Notes: generated by a model from the sequence alone, not told the origin. A stretch of 21,334 nt of DNA from Bacteroidales bacterium (GCA_019420545.1 JAHZGZ010000182.1:1-21334), one strand, 5' to 3'. Counted from the stretch's first letter, positions 1 through 8,453 are shown. Translations and numbers: made by a program.

Positions 1-1467
1 CTCTTCCGCCAGTATCCCAAGCTTCAGGGCGGCTATATCTGGGACTTCGTCGACCAGTCGATACGCTGGAAAGGCAAGAACGGCGAGGAGATCTTCGCTT
101 TCGGCGGCGACTTCAACAACTACGATCCGTCGGACCAGAACTTCTGCGACAACGGCGTCGTATCGCCCGACCGCGTGCCCAATCCCCACGCCTGGGAGGT
201 GAAGCGCGTGCAGCAGCCCATCCTCACCACTTTTGTGGCTCCCCACAAGGTAAGCGTGTTCAACGAGAACTTCTTCCGTCCGCTCGACAACGAGAAGATG
301 AGCTGGACGCTACTCCACGACGGCAAGCCCGTGCGTAGCGGCAGCATCGACGGCTTCAATATCGCTCCGCAAGCCAAGGCCGAGGTAGAGATACCCTACG
401 GCGAGATCACCGAGAAGGGTGAATGGCTGCTCAACCTCACCTATACCACCCGCGACGAGCTCAACCTCGTACCCGCAGGCCATATCGTGGCCGAGGAGCA
501 GATCGTACTGCGCCCCTACGACGGCACCAACTGCAAGGTATGTCCGCGCTGCGCGCTCACCGCTCCGGCACTTACAGTGACCGACGCCGACGACAAGCTG
601 ACATTCACCAGCACGTCGCTCGACCTCGTGTTCGACAAGGCCACAGGCTTCATCACCCGCTACGATGTCGACGGCACCGCGATGCTCGAGAAAGGCACTT
701 CGATCAAGCCCAACTTCTGGCGTGCTCCGACCGACAACGATATGGGCGCCAAGATGCCGACCAAGTTCCGCGTATGGCTCAACCCCGAGATGAAGCTCAC
801 CTCACTTACCCACGAAGAGAACGCACGCCGCCAGATCGTGACCGCACAGTATGAGATGCCGACCGTCCACGCCACGATGACCATCACCTACACCCTCAAC
901 GGCAAGGGTGAGCTCAACGTGCGCCAGGCCATGAAAATGCTCCCCGACGCCAAGGAGGCAAAGGTTTCCGACATGTTCCGCTACGGCATGGTGATGGATA
1001 TGCCCCGCAGCTTCGAGAATGTGGAATACTACGGCTGCGGCCCCGAAGAGAACTATATCGACCGCCACACCTCGGCCGACCTGGGTATCTACAACACCAC
1101 TGTCACCGACATGCCCTACCGCTATATCCGTCCGCAGGAGACCGGTACACGCGGCGACCTGCGCTGGTATGTTGTCACCAACACGGCAGGCAACGGACTG
1201 AAGGTTACTGCCGCCGAACCCTTCTCGGCATCGGCTCTCCACTACTCTATCGCCACACTCGACGGCGGTGAGACGCGCAACAACGGCCACTGGGGCGAGC
1301 TCAAGGAGGACAACCTGACCCAGCTCTGTGTCGACCTGCGCCAGCAGGGCCTCGGCTGCGTTGACTCGTGGGGTGCATGGCCGATGGACAAATACCTCAT
1401 CCATCCCGCCGACTACACCTTCGACTACACACTCACACCGGTTCGCGGATTCCTCGGCAACCGCTGA
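1..1467 (+). CDS. lacZ: GH2 beta-galactosidase, C-terminal part (5' end outside window)
   Basis: This is the 488-residue C-terminal part of a LacZ-type glycoside hydrolase family 2 enzyme, which hydrolyses terminal beta-galactosides. The reading frame is open from base 1. The first residues (LQGGYIWDFVDQS, then FGGDFNNYDPSDQNFCDNG) match the end of the TIM barrel just after the nucleophile glutamate of LacZ, so the catalytic residues lie left of the window. An immunoglobulin-like GH2 domain follows. The beta-galactosidase small-chain domain then begins near residue 195, with NFWRAPTDND (E. coli LacZ has RAPLDND), GCGPEENYIDR and a final LGCVDSWGAWP segment. The gene converges on the leftward locus and shares its terminator. 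Whether it belongs functionally to that locus is unknown. Family assignment is firm; the natural substrate is inferred only from the family. Confidence 0.95.
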   Translation, partial: LFRQYPKLQGGYIWDFVDQSIRWKGKNGEEIFAFGGDFNNYDPSDQNFCDNGVVSPDRVPNPHAWEVKRVQQPILTTFVAPHKVSVFNENFFRPLDNEKMSWTLLHDGKPVRSGSIDGFNIAPQAKAEVEIPYGEITEKGEWLLNLTYTTRDELNLVPAGHIVAEEQIVLRPYDGTNCKVCPRCALTAPALTVTDADDKLTFTSTSLDLVFDKATGFITRYDVDGTAMLEKGTSIKPNFWRAPTDNDMGAKMPTKFRVWLNPEMKLTSLTHEENARRQIVTAQYEMPTVHATMTITYTLNGKGELNVRQAMKMLPDAKEAKVSDMFRYGMVMDMPRSFENVEYYGCGPEENYIDRHTSADLGIYNTTVTDMPYRYIRPQETGTRGDLRWYVVTNTAGNGLKVTAAEPFSASALHYSIATLDGGETRNNGHWGELKEDNLTQLCVDLRQQGLGCVDSWGAWPMDKYLIHPADYTFDYTLTPVRGFLGNR

Positions 1468-1485
1468 TCATAGAGCTATTGAATC

Positions 1486-1524
1486 AAAAGCGCCGTAGCG
1501 GATTACTTCGCTACGGCGCTTTTT
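1486..1524. terminator. Bidirectional intrinsic terminator between lacZ and MFS transporter A
   Basis: A 15-bp perfect inverted repeat pairs 1486-1500 (AAAAGCGCCGTAGCG) with 1509-1523, with an 8-base loop. It has A-tracts and T-tracts at the two ends, so it reads as GC stem plus U-run on both strands. It lies 18 bp after the beta-galactosidase stop and about 70 bp beyond the stop of the opposing transporter gene, so it probably terminates both transcripts. Confidence 0.93.
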
Positions 1525-1582
1525 GCAAACCTGCGCAATCTGAAATTGCAGGGTGGATTATGTAGATTTGGAGGGAGAGAGG
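1523..1582. repeat. 60-bp intergenic repeat, copy A
   Basis: This element begins TTGCAAACCTGCGCAATCTG and ends GATTTGGAGGGAGAGAGG. It recurs in the same orientation at 13806-13867, where it also lies just downstream of an antiporter gene. The copies differ only around GGGTGGATTATG (A) versus GGATGGAATTTATG (B). It contains a short GCAAT/ATTGC hairpin. It encodes no gene. It overlaps the last bases of the terminator. Confidence 0.85.
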
Positions 1583-1594
1583 AGAGCCGAAGAG

Positions 1595-2980
1595 TCAGGC
1601 GTCATCGCGCCTGGCGTTCCAGACGAGGAGGGTGAGGAGAACTGATACGGCGGCGGCTCCGATCCAGAACCAGTTGACGTAGGTGAAGTCGTAGATGTCG
1701 GCTCCGGTTACGGCGTCGACGGTCTTGTGGCCTTCGATCAGAATGCCGTTCATCACGTCCTGAAGGCCGGCGCCGATGTAGCTGGCGATGCCGACCACAC
1801 CGAGGGCGGCTCCGGCGGCGGCACGCGGGGCAATGTCGACTGCCATAAGGCCCCCAAGAAAGCAGATGAGCACGCCTATGCCAAGGCCGAAGAGCACCAT
1901 GGCGGTGGCGTCGAGCCAGAAGTGCTCGCCCGGGACCAGGAGGAACAGGCAGAGGGCGGCGACGTTCATCAGGCCGAACACGAGCGCCGGCACGTTGCGC
2001 GAGCCGTTGAAGAGCCGGTCGGAGATAAGGCCCGAAGCCACGGTGCCGACAATGCCGCACACCGAGCTGATCGAGATGATGAGCGAGGCGTCGAGCGTGT
2101 CGTAGCCCTTCTGGGCCTCAAGGTAGAACACGCCCCAGGAGTTGACGGCGTAGCGCGAGATGTACATGAACGCGCTGGCCAGGGCGAGGCACCAGATAGC
2201 CGGATTGCGAAGTACAGCCTTCTGCGCGCGGTTGAAGTCGGGATTGACATCGTCACTTTTATCTTTTGCCGATGCTTTTGCAGGTTCTGGACTTGGAAAA
2301 CCGAGACTCTGTGGGGTGTCGCGCATGAATACGAGCACAATTGCGAGACCACATAGGCCGATGACACCGGCGCCGAGCATACCGTAGCGCCATCCTGCCC
2401 AACTAACGAGCAGGGCGATGGTGATGAACGTGATAGCCTCGCCGAGATTGTGGGAGGCCGACCAGAAGCCGTAGTATGTGCCGCGGTCCTTGGACGTGTA
2501 CCAGCGGTTGAGCGACACCACACATGCCGGAGCGCCCATCGACTGGAACCAACCGTTCATACCCCACAGCAGGGCAAACACCCAGAACATCTCGGTCATT
2601 CCCAGCACAAGATTTACAATAGCAGTGAGCAGTAACCCCGTGGCGAGAAACCGCCGGGCATTGCAGCGGTCGGCAAGAAAACCGTTGGCCATCTTGCCTA
2701 CAGCGTAGACGAAGAAAAGGCAGGAACCGATAATGCCGAGCTGCGTCTCGGAGAACACGCCGTCGTCGACTATAGGCTTGCGCACGATGTTCATCGACAG
2801 GCGGCACACATAGTATATCGCATAGCCGAGCGTAGCCGAAAGGAACGTGGCCATTCTTACGCGTTTAAACCTGTCGGAATCCGACACAGTTTCAGACGCA
2901 GGAGCGGATATTCTATAGAACGATGTAATTCTGTCGATCAGCGAGCGCGGCTGCCGGGATAAATCTTCAGCTAATTCCAT
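1595..2980 (-). CDS. MFS organophosphate:phosphate antiporter (GlpT/UhpT-like), copy A
   Basis: A 461-residue inner-membrane major-facilitator protein of the organophosphate:phosphate antiporter family, whose members import glycerol-3-phosphate or hexose phosphates in exchange for phosphate. Family features seen are VCRLSMNIVRKP with Arg near residue 60 (GlpT Arg45 position), NGWFQSMGAPACVVSLNRWY and KDRGTYYGFWSASHNLGEA near 143-182 (compare UhpT GMFQSMG and RGTYWGMWNTSHNIGG), and ISRYAVNSWG with Arg near 276 (GlpT Arg269 position). Both phosphate-binding arginines are therefore present. The ATG at 2980 is preferred because it aligns with copy B; a TTG at 2989 would overlap the GDPD stop. The gene begins 5 bp after GDPD A and closes the susC-led operon. 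Its 3' part is identical in DNA to copy B. Glycerol-3-phosphate is the likely substrate because of the adjacent GDPD. Confidence 0.92.
   Translation of the reverse strand: MELAEDLSRQPRSLIDRITSFYRISAPASETVSDSDRFKRVRMATFLSATLGYAIYYVCRLSMNIVRKPIVDDGVFSETQLGIIGSCLFFVYAVGKMANGFLADRCNARRFLATGLLLTAIVNLVLGMTEMFWVFALLWGMNGWFQSMGAPACVVSLNRWYTSKDRGTYYGFWSASHNLGEAITFITIALLVSWAGWRYGMLGAGVIGLCGLAIVLVFMRDTPQSLGFPSPEPAKASAKDKSDDVNPDFNRAQKAVLRNPAIWCLALASAFMYISRYAVNSWGVFYLEAQKGYDTLDASLIISISSVCGIVGTVASGLISDRLFNGSRNVPALVFGLMNVAALCLFLLVPGEHFWLDATAMVLFGLGIGVLICFLGGLMAVDIAPRAAAGAALGVVGIASYIGAGLQDVMNGILIEGHKTVDAVTGADIYDFTYVNWFWIGAAAVSVLLTLLVWNARRDDA
1612..2203 (-). repeat. 592-bp perfectly identical tract inside MFS A (partner 13994-14585)
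   Basis: Base-for-base reading against 13994-14585 (constant offset 12382) shows no difference. It covers roughly residues 259 to the C-terminus of the transporter. Translations in three frames are also identical. The first differences are at 1611 and 1604 on one side and at 2204 on the other. Beyond 2204 the two genes differ at many synonymous sites and have unrelated central linkers. The sharp edge suggests gene conversion. Confidence 0.9.
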
Positions 2981-2985
2981 GGCAA

Positions 2986-3921
2986 TCAATCATGAAGTGA
3001 GCGTGAACGAAGATACTCAAGCAGTAGTTCGGCGCGATCGGTCTGTATGATGCGTGCTCCCAGGCTGTCGACAAGAAATCCGAAAGCAGCGTCGGGGTCG
3101 GTCAGTGCGAGGTCGTCATCATGCCCTCCGCAAAGAGTGTCCCAGAGTGTGTTATACCATATCAGGGCATTCCCTTCAAGCTGCTTCTTCAACTGCCGCG
3201 GATAGGCCACGGTAGAGTCATTGGCATATACCAGTTCATATGCTACGGGCTTGAGATCGGTCATGAACCCCTCCATAAGTTCAGGCGCACCCGGCTTGTC
3301 GATATTCACCACCGGCATGTATATTACCTTATCAAGATATTTCCCATACAAGCTGTCGACCGTAGCTGCCGGCTTGGCACCTTTCATGATCACCTGTTCA
3401 GCAGTACCCGTTTTTTCCAGTACAGGCATAAGCAGATCGAAATAGCGGTCGGCCTTATCGAGATTGACAAGCACACGCCCCTTGGCGGCAAGCATCGCCT
3501 CTTCGAGAGTAGGCAGGGAGTGCATGGTACGTATTCCGGCCCCGTTTTTCAGCTTGAGAGTGCGCAGAGAGTCGAGTGTCCATTCATCCACTCGACCCTT
3601 ACCGGTAGTGGTACGGTCGAGTTTGGAGTCATGGATTACCATCAGCACCGAATCCTTCGACATCTGTAGGTCAAGCTCCACGACGTCGACACCTACGGCA
3701 ATCGAATGCTCAATGGCCGCAATGGAATTTTCGGGTGCATAACGCCAGTCACCGCGATGTGCCACGACCATCACCTGTGTCGTATCGCCGTTGAGCAACC
3801 GTTCACGCAGCATCTGAGCGCGGTTTGTGTCAGGAAGCGACTTCGGGGTCTCAGAATTTGAGGTATTGCAGCCACAAAGAGCTGCAATACCTATAAGGAA
3901 CAAAATAGGATTCTTAAACAT
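2986..3921 (-). CDS. Glycerophosphodiester phosphodiesterase lipoprotein, GDPD A
   Basis: A 311-residue exported lipoprotein of the GDPD family, which hydrolyses glycerophosphodiesters to glycerol-3-phosphate and an alcohol. A signal peptide ends in the lipobox LCGC (Cys18). The TIM-barrel catalytic set is visible: AHRGDWRYAPEN (His55, Arg56, Glu64, Asn65), VELDLQ (Glu82, Asp84) and IHD (His97), followed by DRTTTGKG and the C-terminal IIQTDRAELLLEYL. The length is normal. It lies 11 bp after the MBL-fold gene and 5 bp before antiporter A, so its product would feed directly into that transporter. It is paralogous to GDPD B at 15385-16341 but clearly diverged. The leaving group (inositol, a polymer or another alcohol) cannot be told from sequence. 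Confidence 0.93.
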   Translation of the reverse strand: MFKNPILFLIGIAALCGCNTSNSETPKSLPDTNRAQMLRERLLNGDTTQVMVVAHRGDWRYAPENSIAAIEHSIAVGVDVVELDLQMSKDSVLMVIHDSKLDRTTTGKGRVDEWTLDSLRTLKLKNGAGIRTMHSLPTLEEAMLAAKGRVLVNLDKADRYFDLLMPVLEKTGTAEQVIMKGAKPAATVDSLYGKYLDKVIYMPVVNIDKPGAPELMEGFMTDLKPVAYELVYANDSTVAYPRQLKKQLEGNALIWYNTLWDTLCGGHDDDLALTDPDAAFGFLVDSLGARIIQTDRAELLLEYLRSRSLHD

Positions 3922-3932
3922 GACGCATCGTA

Positions 3933-5015
3933 TCAGAGAGTAAGAGCATCGCCCCAGAAAGGCATCACCACATTATCACTATTCAGACGTGCGGCACGTT
4001 CAAGCCCGAGTTGCAGAGACCATCGGCTATTGGCCACATCCTTGTGTCCAAGTTCGAGAATATGGCTCAGTACAGCCACCTTGGGTGTCACTACGTTGCC
4101 AAGCACATTGTTCTCGGTGAGAGCGTTGACAGCATAACGGAACACGTAGAAATCGACCCGGCGTCCGCGCATCGACTCGAATTCCTCGGCGATGAAATTA
4201 CTGTCGCCCGAGTGGAGTATGCTCACACCACCGCCCTCTACGAAGAATGCAGTGATGGCGAGAGTAGTCAGCGGCGAGCTGTTGTGGTGAGTGATAAACG
4301 AATGGATTTTGAATGATCCTAAGGTATAGTCTTTCTCCTCGGTCGAAAGATATGCCGAGTTGTTGACACCCGGAATGGCGAAATTAGTCAGCACCGGTTT
4401 GCCGGCCTCTGACATGGCTCGTGCCAGAGGCTCCCACTTGTGGTCGGCATGCACATGGGTGATTGCATAGAAGTCGATATACGGAGCAAGTTCGGCGCCA
4501 CGGCGATGGTAAATATCCACGGCATAGTTGCCTGAAGCGGTCTGCACCACGATACCCATATTGTAAAGCGCCCATACCCGGGGTTTGCCGTCGGCCGGCA
4601 TACCTGCCTTCAGGGCATTGAGCACACGGTCAAACGCCATGTCATAGCATTGCAGTGCGGGATATATATTCTGTATCGCCAGGGCGAGAGGGGTGTCGGC
4701 ATCGCGATAACGCATGTAGATTTCATCGGCGGGGCAGTCGTCGGCCCAGGCCTGTATTGCGGCATATGCCGCCGTGCGACTGTCCTTATCGTCGAGAGCT
4801 GAAGAGGTTGCCCAAAGATTCTGCATGGTCTGCGTTACCTCGGGAGAGTAGACAGCAGCGGGAGGCGTGAGAGACCCGTAGTCAAACGTATTGTTGTCAT
4901 CGTCGTCACACGATGTACCGACAATGGTGAATCCTACTGCTAATACTCCTATGCATATTTTACGACACAGCACACGCAGAGGCGACACGGCATCGGATAT
5001 TATATTGTATTTCAT
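3933..5015 (-). CDS. Metallo-beta-lactamase-fold surface lipoprotein
   Basis: A 360-residue predicted lipoprotein with lipobox VGTSC (Cys36), followed at once by DDDD, the Bacteroidetes surface-export type of signal. Residues 50-145 form an extra, apparently helical N-terminal region that I do not recognise. A metallo-beta-lactamase fold follows, with HVHADH (His187, His189, Asp191, His192), THH (His243/244), HSGDS (Asp271) and LSHILELGH (His318/324). A full two-metal site is therefore plausible. Members of this superfamily hydrolyse esters, phosphodiesters and lactams. In this phosphodiester-rich operon a phosphodiesterase or phosphorylcholine-esterase-like role is possible, but that is inference. 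It sits between the PQQ-propeller gene (31-bp gap) and GDPD A (11-bp gap) and is probably co-transcribed with both. Confidence 0.8.
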   Translation of the reverse strand: MKYNIISDAVSPLRVLCRKICIGVLAVGFTIVGTSCDDDDNNTFDYGSLTPPAAVYSPEVTQTMQNLWATSSALDDKDSRTAAYAAIQAWADDCPADEIYMRYRDADTPLALAIQNIYPALQCYDMAFDRVLNALKAGMPADGKPRVWALYNMGIVVQTASGNYAVDIYHRRGAELAPYIDFYAITHVHADHKWEPLARAMSEAGKPVLTNFAIPGVNNSAYLSTEEKDYTLGSFKIHSFITHHNSSPLTTLAITAFFVEGGGVSILHSGDSNFIAEEFESMRGRRVDFYVFRYAVNALTENNVLGNVVTPKVAVLSHILELGHKDVANSRWSLQLGLERAARLNSDNVVMPFWGDALTL

Positions 5016-5046
5016 TATTGTTGATCTATAAAATTGTACAGCAAAG

Positions 5047-6996
5047 TTATTTCAGTGAATTTGTGCCATGGATATTACCGCCGCGGCATGGCCATCCGCC
5101 CTGAGCCATCTGCACACCAATATTAATGGTGCCGATCGAACCGTTAAGGCCGTAATACAGACGGGCATCGGGGCCGATACATACCGGCGACATGGTCTGC
5201 GCGATGTTGGTCAATACCGAAGCCGATCCGTCGGGAGCGATATCAAGCACTGCGAAAGGCGACGCATACTGGGTAATGTAGGCATGACCGTCAGCACCAA
5301 GCGCAAAACCGGAATATGTATAGCCGAGTCCGGCATCGTATTTCCATTTAAGCGCACCGGCAGAAGTAACGGCATATAATGCGCCATTCTTCTCGTTGAC
5401 ATAAACCGTACCTTGGACGTCGACTACAGGATGATAGCAGTCGTTGTATCCCGAAGCGAATTTCCACTTTGTAGAGCCGTCGGCCATATTGATTGCTGCC
5501 ACGCCTTTCTTTCCCTTCATGGTTGCGAATACCACGCCGTTGGTCTGGTCAATGGCCAGCAAGCCGCCGCGTTCGGTAACGTTGTGGGCCTCAGCCGACT
5601 GCCACAAGCGCGATCCCGCCGCAGTGTATGCCCACACACCTGCCGATGTACCGGCATATACATTTCCACGGGCATCAACAGCCACACCTCCGGCATTTCC
5701 CGAAAGATCGGCCGTCCATCGGGATGTTCCGTTGTCGGCGTCATAGGCAATGAGCTTGGCACCGTCGCAAAGAGCATAGACAACACCGTCGGATGTCACT
5801 GCGGGAGAGGCCTTCACAGCCTTGCCCATAGATACCTGCCACCTTATTGTGCCGTTGGGAGTGAAGGCATACAGAGTGCCGGCGCCATCCTCGGTACCGA
5901 GATATATCTTGCCGTCAGGGCCTACGGCAATGCCGGCTCCATAAGTGGCGGCTCCAAATACATGCTGCCACTTGACTTCACCGGTAATGGCGTTGACAGC
6001 AAGGAGGGTCTTGGTCGACTGCGAAATGCTGTATACAGTCTGGCCGTCGGGTGAGAATGCAAAATTAGAGGCTTTCTGATAACCTGCGTTGGCAAGCTCA
6101 GTCCATGCAAACGGAAGCACATTCACACTTATCGATCCTGACTCCACTTTTCCGTCGGAGTATGTTACCTTTACGGTCACAGTATTGTCGCCGACATTGG
6201 AGAAGAGGTGCGTGGCGCTTTCCGAAGCAGAGATCACAGTGCCATTCACGCTCCATTCTACCGACGATACAGTCCCCATGACAAAGTAAGCCGGATTATA
6301 TTCAAGTTTGCAGAGTTCGTATAGATGCGGATTCTCGGGAGACACAGAAACAGGACTGATCTGGCCGGGCGTAGCTGAAGCAGTCAGGGTTACCGACTTG
6401 CCATGGGCATATACCGCGGTAATTGCAAATCCATACTCCGTGCCGTTGGTAAGGTCATTTACAAGCAGGCTTGTAGTGCCCTGAGGAGCCGTAAGAGATT
6501 TTACCGACGCACCTGCGGCAGTAACATTGATCTCATAGGTATAGTCAAGAGTAGTTTCGGGAGCTGTCCATGACAGGAAAACGCGGCCGTCGCCTGCCAT
6601 AGCCTTGAATTCGGTGACGGGGATACGGGTGGTCTTCGGAGTGGCGGAAGCGGTAATCTTGCGTGCCAGTCCGGAAGGATACCGGCTCTGTACCGCAAAA
6701 TTATACAGCGCATCGTTCTGCAGGCCGGTAATGACAGTGGTGGTTGTATTGCCATCCACCTCAGTCTCTCCACCGCCTATTGCCGAGGCATTCCAGGTTA
6801 TGTAATAGGAATCAGGTACGGGCTTTCCGGCCTGAGGTTCCCAGCTTAACGTCACACACTCATCGCCCGCAGTGGCAGTAACGCCATCGAGTTCAAAGCG
6901 GTCGAAGGTGGCCGAATAATTGTTCTCATCCTCGCAAGCGGTGAATGTCAACGCCGCGGCGAGCATCAGGCCGAGGCCTGCGATATTGAATTTCAT
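5047..6996 (-). CDS. FN3-FN3-PKD-PQQ beta-propeller surface lipoprotein in SusE/F position
   Basis: A 649-residue lipoprotein (lipobox FTAC, Cys21, then EDEN, an acidic surface-export signal). Two fibronectin type III domains lie at about 38-120 and 125-210, each with GDxxVxLSW and a [GD]LxNxxxYxF[AV] motif. A PKD-like domain with VSSVEWSVNG follows at about 220-294. A PQQ-type beta-propeller covers about 300-649, with repeated blades such as AINMADGSTKWKF, AVTSAGALKWKYDAG and YAFTPNGTIRWQV. It directly follows susD (30-bp gap), the slot where PULs usually carry a SusE/F-type or other surface glycan-binding lipoprotein. I infer ligand binding at the cell surface. I see no catalytic motif and no evidence that the protein carries PQQ. 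Confidence 0.85.
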   Translation of the reverse strand: MKFNIAGLGLMLAAALTFTACEDENNYSATFDRFELDGVTATAGDECVTLSWEPQAGKPVPDSYYITWNASAIGGGETEVDGNTTTTVITGLQNDALYNFAVQSRYPSGLARKITASATPKTTRIPVTEFKAMAGDGRVFLSWTAPETTLDYTYEINVTAAGASVKSLTAPQGTTSLLVNDLTNGTEYGFAITAVYAHGKSVTLTASATPGQISPVSVSPENPHLYELCKLEYNPAYFVMGTVSSVEWSVNGTVISASESATHLFSNVGDNTVTVKVTYSDGKVESGSISVNVLPFAWTELANAGYQKASNFAFSPDGQTVYSISQSTKTLLAVNAITGEVKWQHVFGAATYGAGIAVGPDGKIYLGTEDGAGTLYAFTPNGTIRWQVSMGKAVKASPAVTSDGVVYALCDGAKLIAYDADNGTSRWTADLSGNAGGVAVDARGNVYAGTSAGVWAYTAAGSRLWQSAEAHNVTERGGLLAIDQTNGVVFATMKGKKGVAAINMADGSTKWKFASGYNDCYHPVVDVQGTVYVNEKNGALYAVTSAGALKWKYDAGLGYTYSGFALGADGHAYITQYASPFAVLDIAPDGSASVLTNIAQTMSPVCIGPDARLYYGLNGSIGTINIGVQMAQGGWPCRGGNIHGTNSLK

Positions 6997-7026
6997 GATT
7001 TGATCAAATTAATACATGTTAAATAA

Positions 7027-8439
7027 TCAATAACCGGGATTCTGCCAAAGCAGAGCACTGTTGTTGATACGTTCGATTTCCGACGAGGGGATCGGATACA
7101 GCAACTGGTAGTCCTGAATGGTCTTGCCTTCGGCTGCGGCAGCCTCTTTGGCACCTCCGAGACGCACGCTGTCAAACCAGCGGTGTCCCTCGTAGGGGAA
7201 TTCCTTCTGACGCTCGAGCATCACGGCCTTGCGGAACGCATCCTGCGAGGGGAGGTCGGCTATATCTATTACAGGAAGTCCGGCACGGGTATGCACCATA
7301 TTCAGAGCTTTCAGGGCCTCGGAATTACGGTCGTTGCTGTATGCCACTTCATTGAGCGCCTCGGCATACATAAGCACGACATCGGCATAGCGAATCAGGA
7401 TATTGTCGGAGCCGTACTGCTTTGTCGAGCCGTCGGGCGTATCATAGAATTTACGCATGAGGTGGACGTTGACACCGGGCACTTTCACAAACTCCAGCAG
7501 AGCGGCACGGGCGTCGTTGGTACCGTCGTAAAGTGTGTTAAGGGTATTTGTGCGGTTATTGTCGTCGGTAGCGTTGGTAAGGGAATACCACGTACCGTGC
7601 CCCTCGCCTACAACGGTCTTGTTATAACGCACGGCGAAAATCACCTCGCGGTTCATCTTGTTGTTGACATCAAACACGTCGGATATATCGGGCAGCAGCT
7701 CGTAAGTGCCGATCATCCCGCGCAACAGGTCGGCGGCCTGCTGCGGACGCTTGAATGTGAGATATACCTTTGCGAGCAGAGCCTTCGCCGCACCGCTTGT
7801 GGCGCGGCCTATATCCTTGCCGCTGTAGCTGTCGGGTAGCATCTGCTCATTGACAATCTGCTCAAGATCGCCGGCGAGATAGGTGTACATCTCCTCCTGT
7901 GAAGCGCGTCCGAGCTGAAGGGATTCGGCCACGGTGAGCACGCGGCGCGGTACGGGAACAGTGCCCCATGCGCGGTACATGTTGAATAGTGTCAACGCAC
8001 GTACAAACATCGCCTCGCCTTTGAACTGTTGTTTCTTGGCCTCGTCAAACTGGGCGCCGTCGATTTTGTCGAGAATCTTGTTGCAACGGTAAATACCGTT
8101 GTAGAAATTCTCCCACAGATTATCAAGGATGCCGTTGGCCGACGTCTCGTTGAATGTATCGATATCGTAGCGATCCTGAGTACCGGCGGTAGGTGCGTTT
8201 AGTGTCAGATTGTCACTTCTATACTCACACATCTCGATATAGAAATTCATCTGTGTCTGTAGCTTCGAGTAGCATGCGTTTACAGCCAGTTCAAAGTCAT
8301 TTTCGGTTTTGTACACTTTATCGCCCGTCACCTCATCGTCGGGCTGCAAGTCGAAGAAACTATCGCTGCAGGAGGTGGTTGCGGAGAGCATGAGTGCGCC
8401 GGCAATCAGCGGCAGTGCAGTCTTTATATATTTGAACAT
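7027..8439 (-). CDS. SusD/RagB-family nutrient-binding outer-membrane lipoprotein
   Basis: A 470-residue SusD homologue, the surface lipoprotein that forms the lid of a SusC channel and binds the incoming oligomer. It has a signal peptide with lipobox TTSC (Cys24), then FFDLQPDDEVTGDKVYKTEN, the usual start of the mature protein. TPR-type helices follow (FKGEAMFVRALTLFNMYRAWG). The C-terminal hallmark is seen at the end: LMYAEALNEVAYSN, ERQKEFPYEGHRWFDSVRLG and the final WQNPGY. The length is typical. It lies 14 bp after susC and should be translated from the same message. The ligand cannot be predicted from sequence; the context suggests a phosphodiester-containing polymer. Confidence 0.96.
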   Translation of the reverse strand: MFKYIKTALPLIAGALMLSATTSCSDSFFDLQPDDEVTGDKVYKTENDFELAVNACYSKLQTQMNFYIEMCEYRSDNLTLNAPTAGTQDRYDIDTFNETSANGILDNLWENFYNGIYRCNKILDKIDGAQFDEAKKQQFKGEAMFVRALTLFNMYRAWGTVPVPRRVLTVAESLQLGRASQEEMYTYLAGDLEQIVNEQMLPDSYSGKDIGRATSGAAKALLAKVYLTFKRPQQAADLLRGMIGTYELLPDISDVFDVNNKMNREVIFAVRYNKTVVGEGHGTWYSLTNATDDNNRTNTLNTLYDGTNDARAALLEFVKVPGVNVHLMRKFYDTPDGSTKQYGSDNILIRYADVVLMYAEALNEVAYSNDRNSEALKALNMVHTRAGLPVIDIADLPSQDAFRKAVMLERQKEFPYEGHRWFDSVRLGGAKEAAAAEGKTIQDYQLLYPIPSSEIERINNSALLWQNPGY

Positions 8440-8453
8440 AGTTTTTGTCGGTT

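Noticed and set aside
802..1404. Minus-strand open frame inside the beta-galactosidase
   Set aside because: It is antisense to a clear LacZ domain and has no domain of its own.
1523..1582. Repeat as the terminal inverted repeat of an insertion sequence or composite transposon
   Set aside because: The two copies are in direct orientation, no transposase gene lies between or beside them, and no target-site duplication is visible.
1727..2356. Plus-strand open frame inside antiporter A with an identical copy at 14109-14879
   Set aside because: The apparent conservation is explained by the identical DNA tract. The product is an antisense frame with no family features.
2981..2989. TTG start for antiporter A giving a 4-base overlap with GDPD A
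   Set aside because: The ATG at 2980 gives an N-terminus that aligns with copy B, and ATG is the commoner start. The TTG remains possible but adds only three residues.
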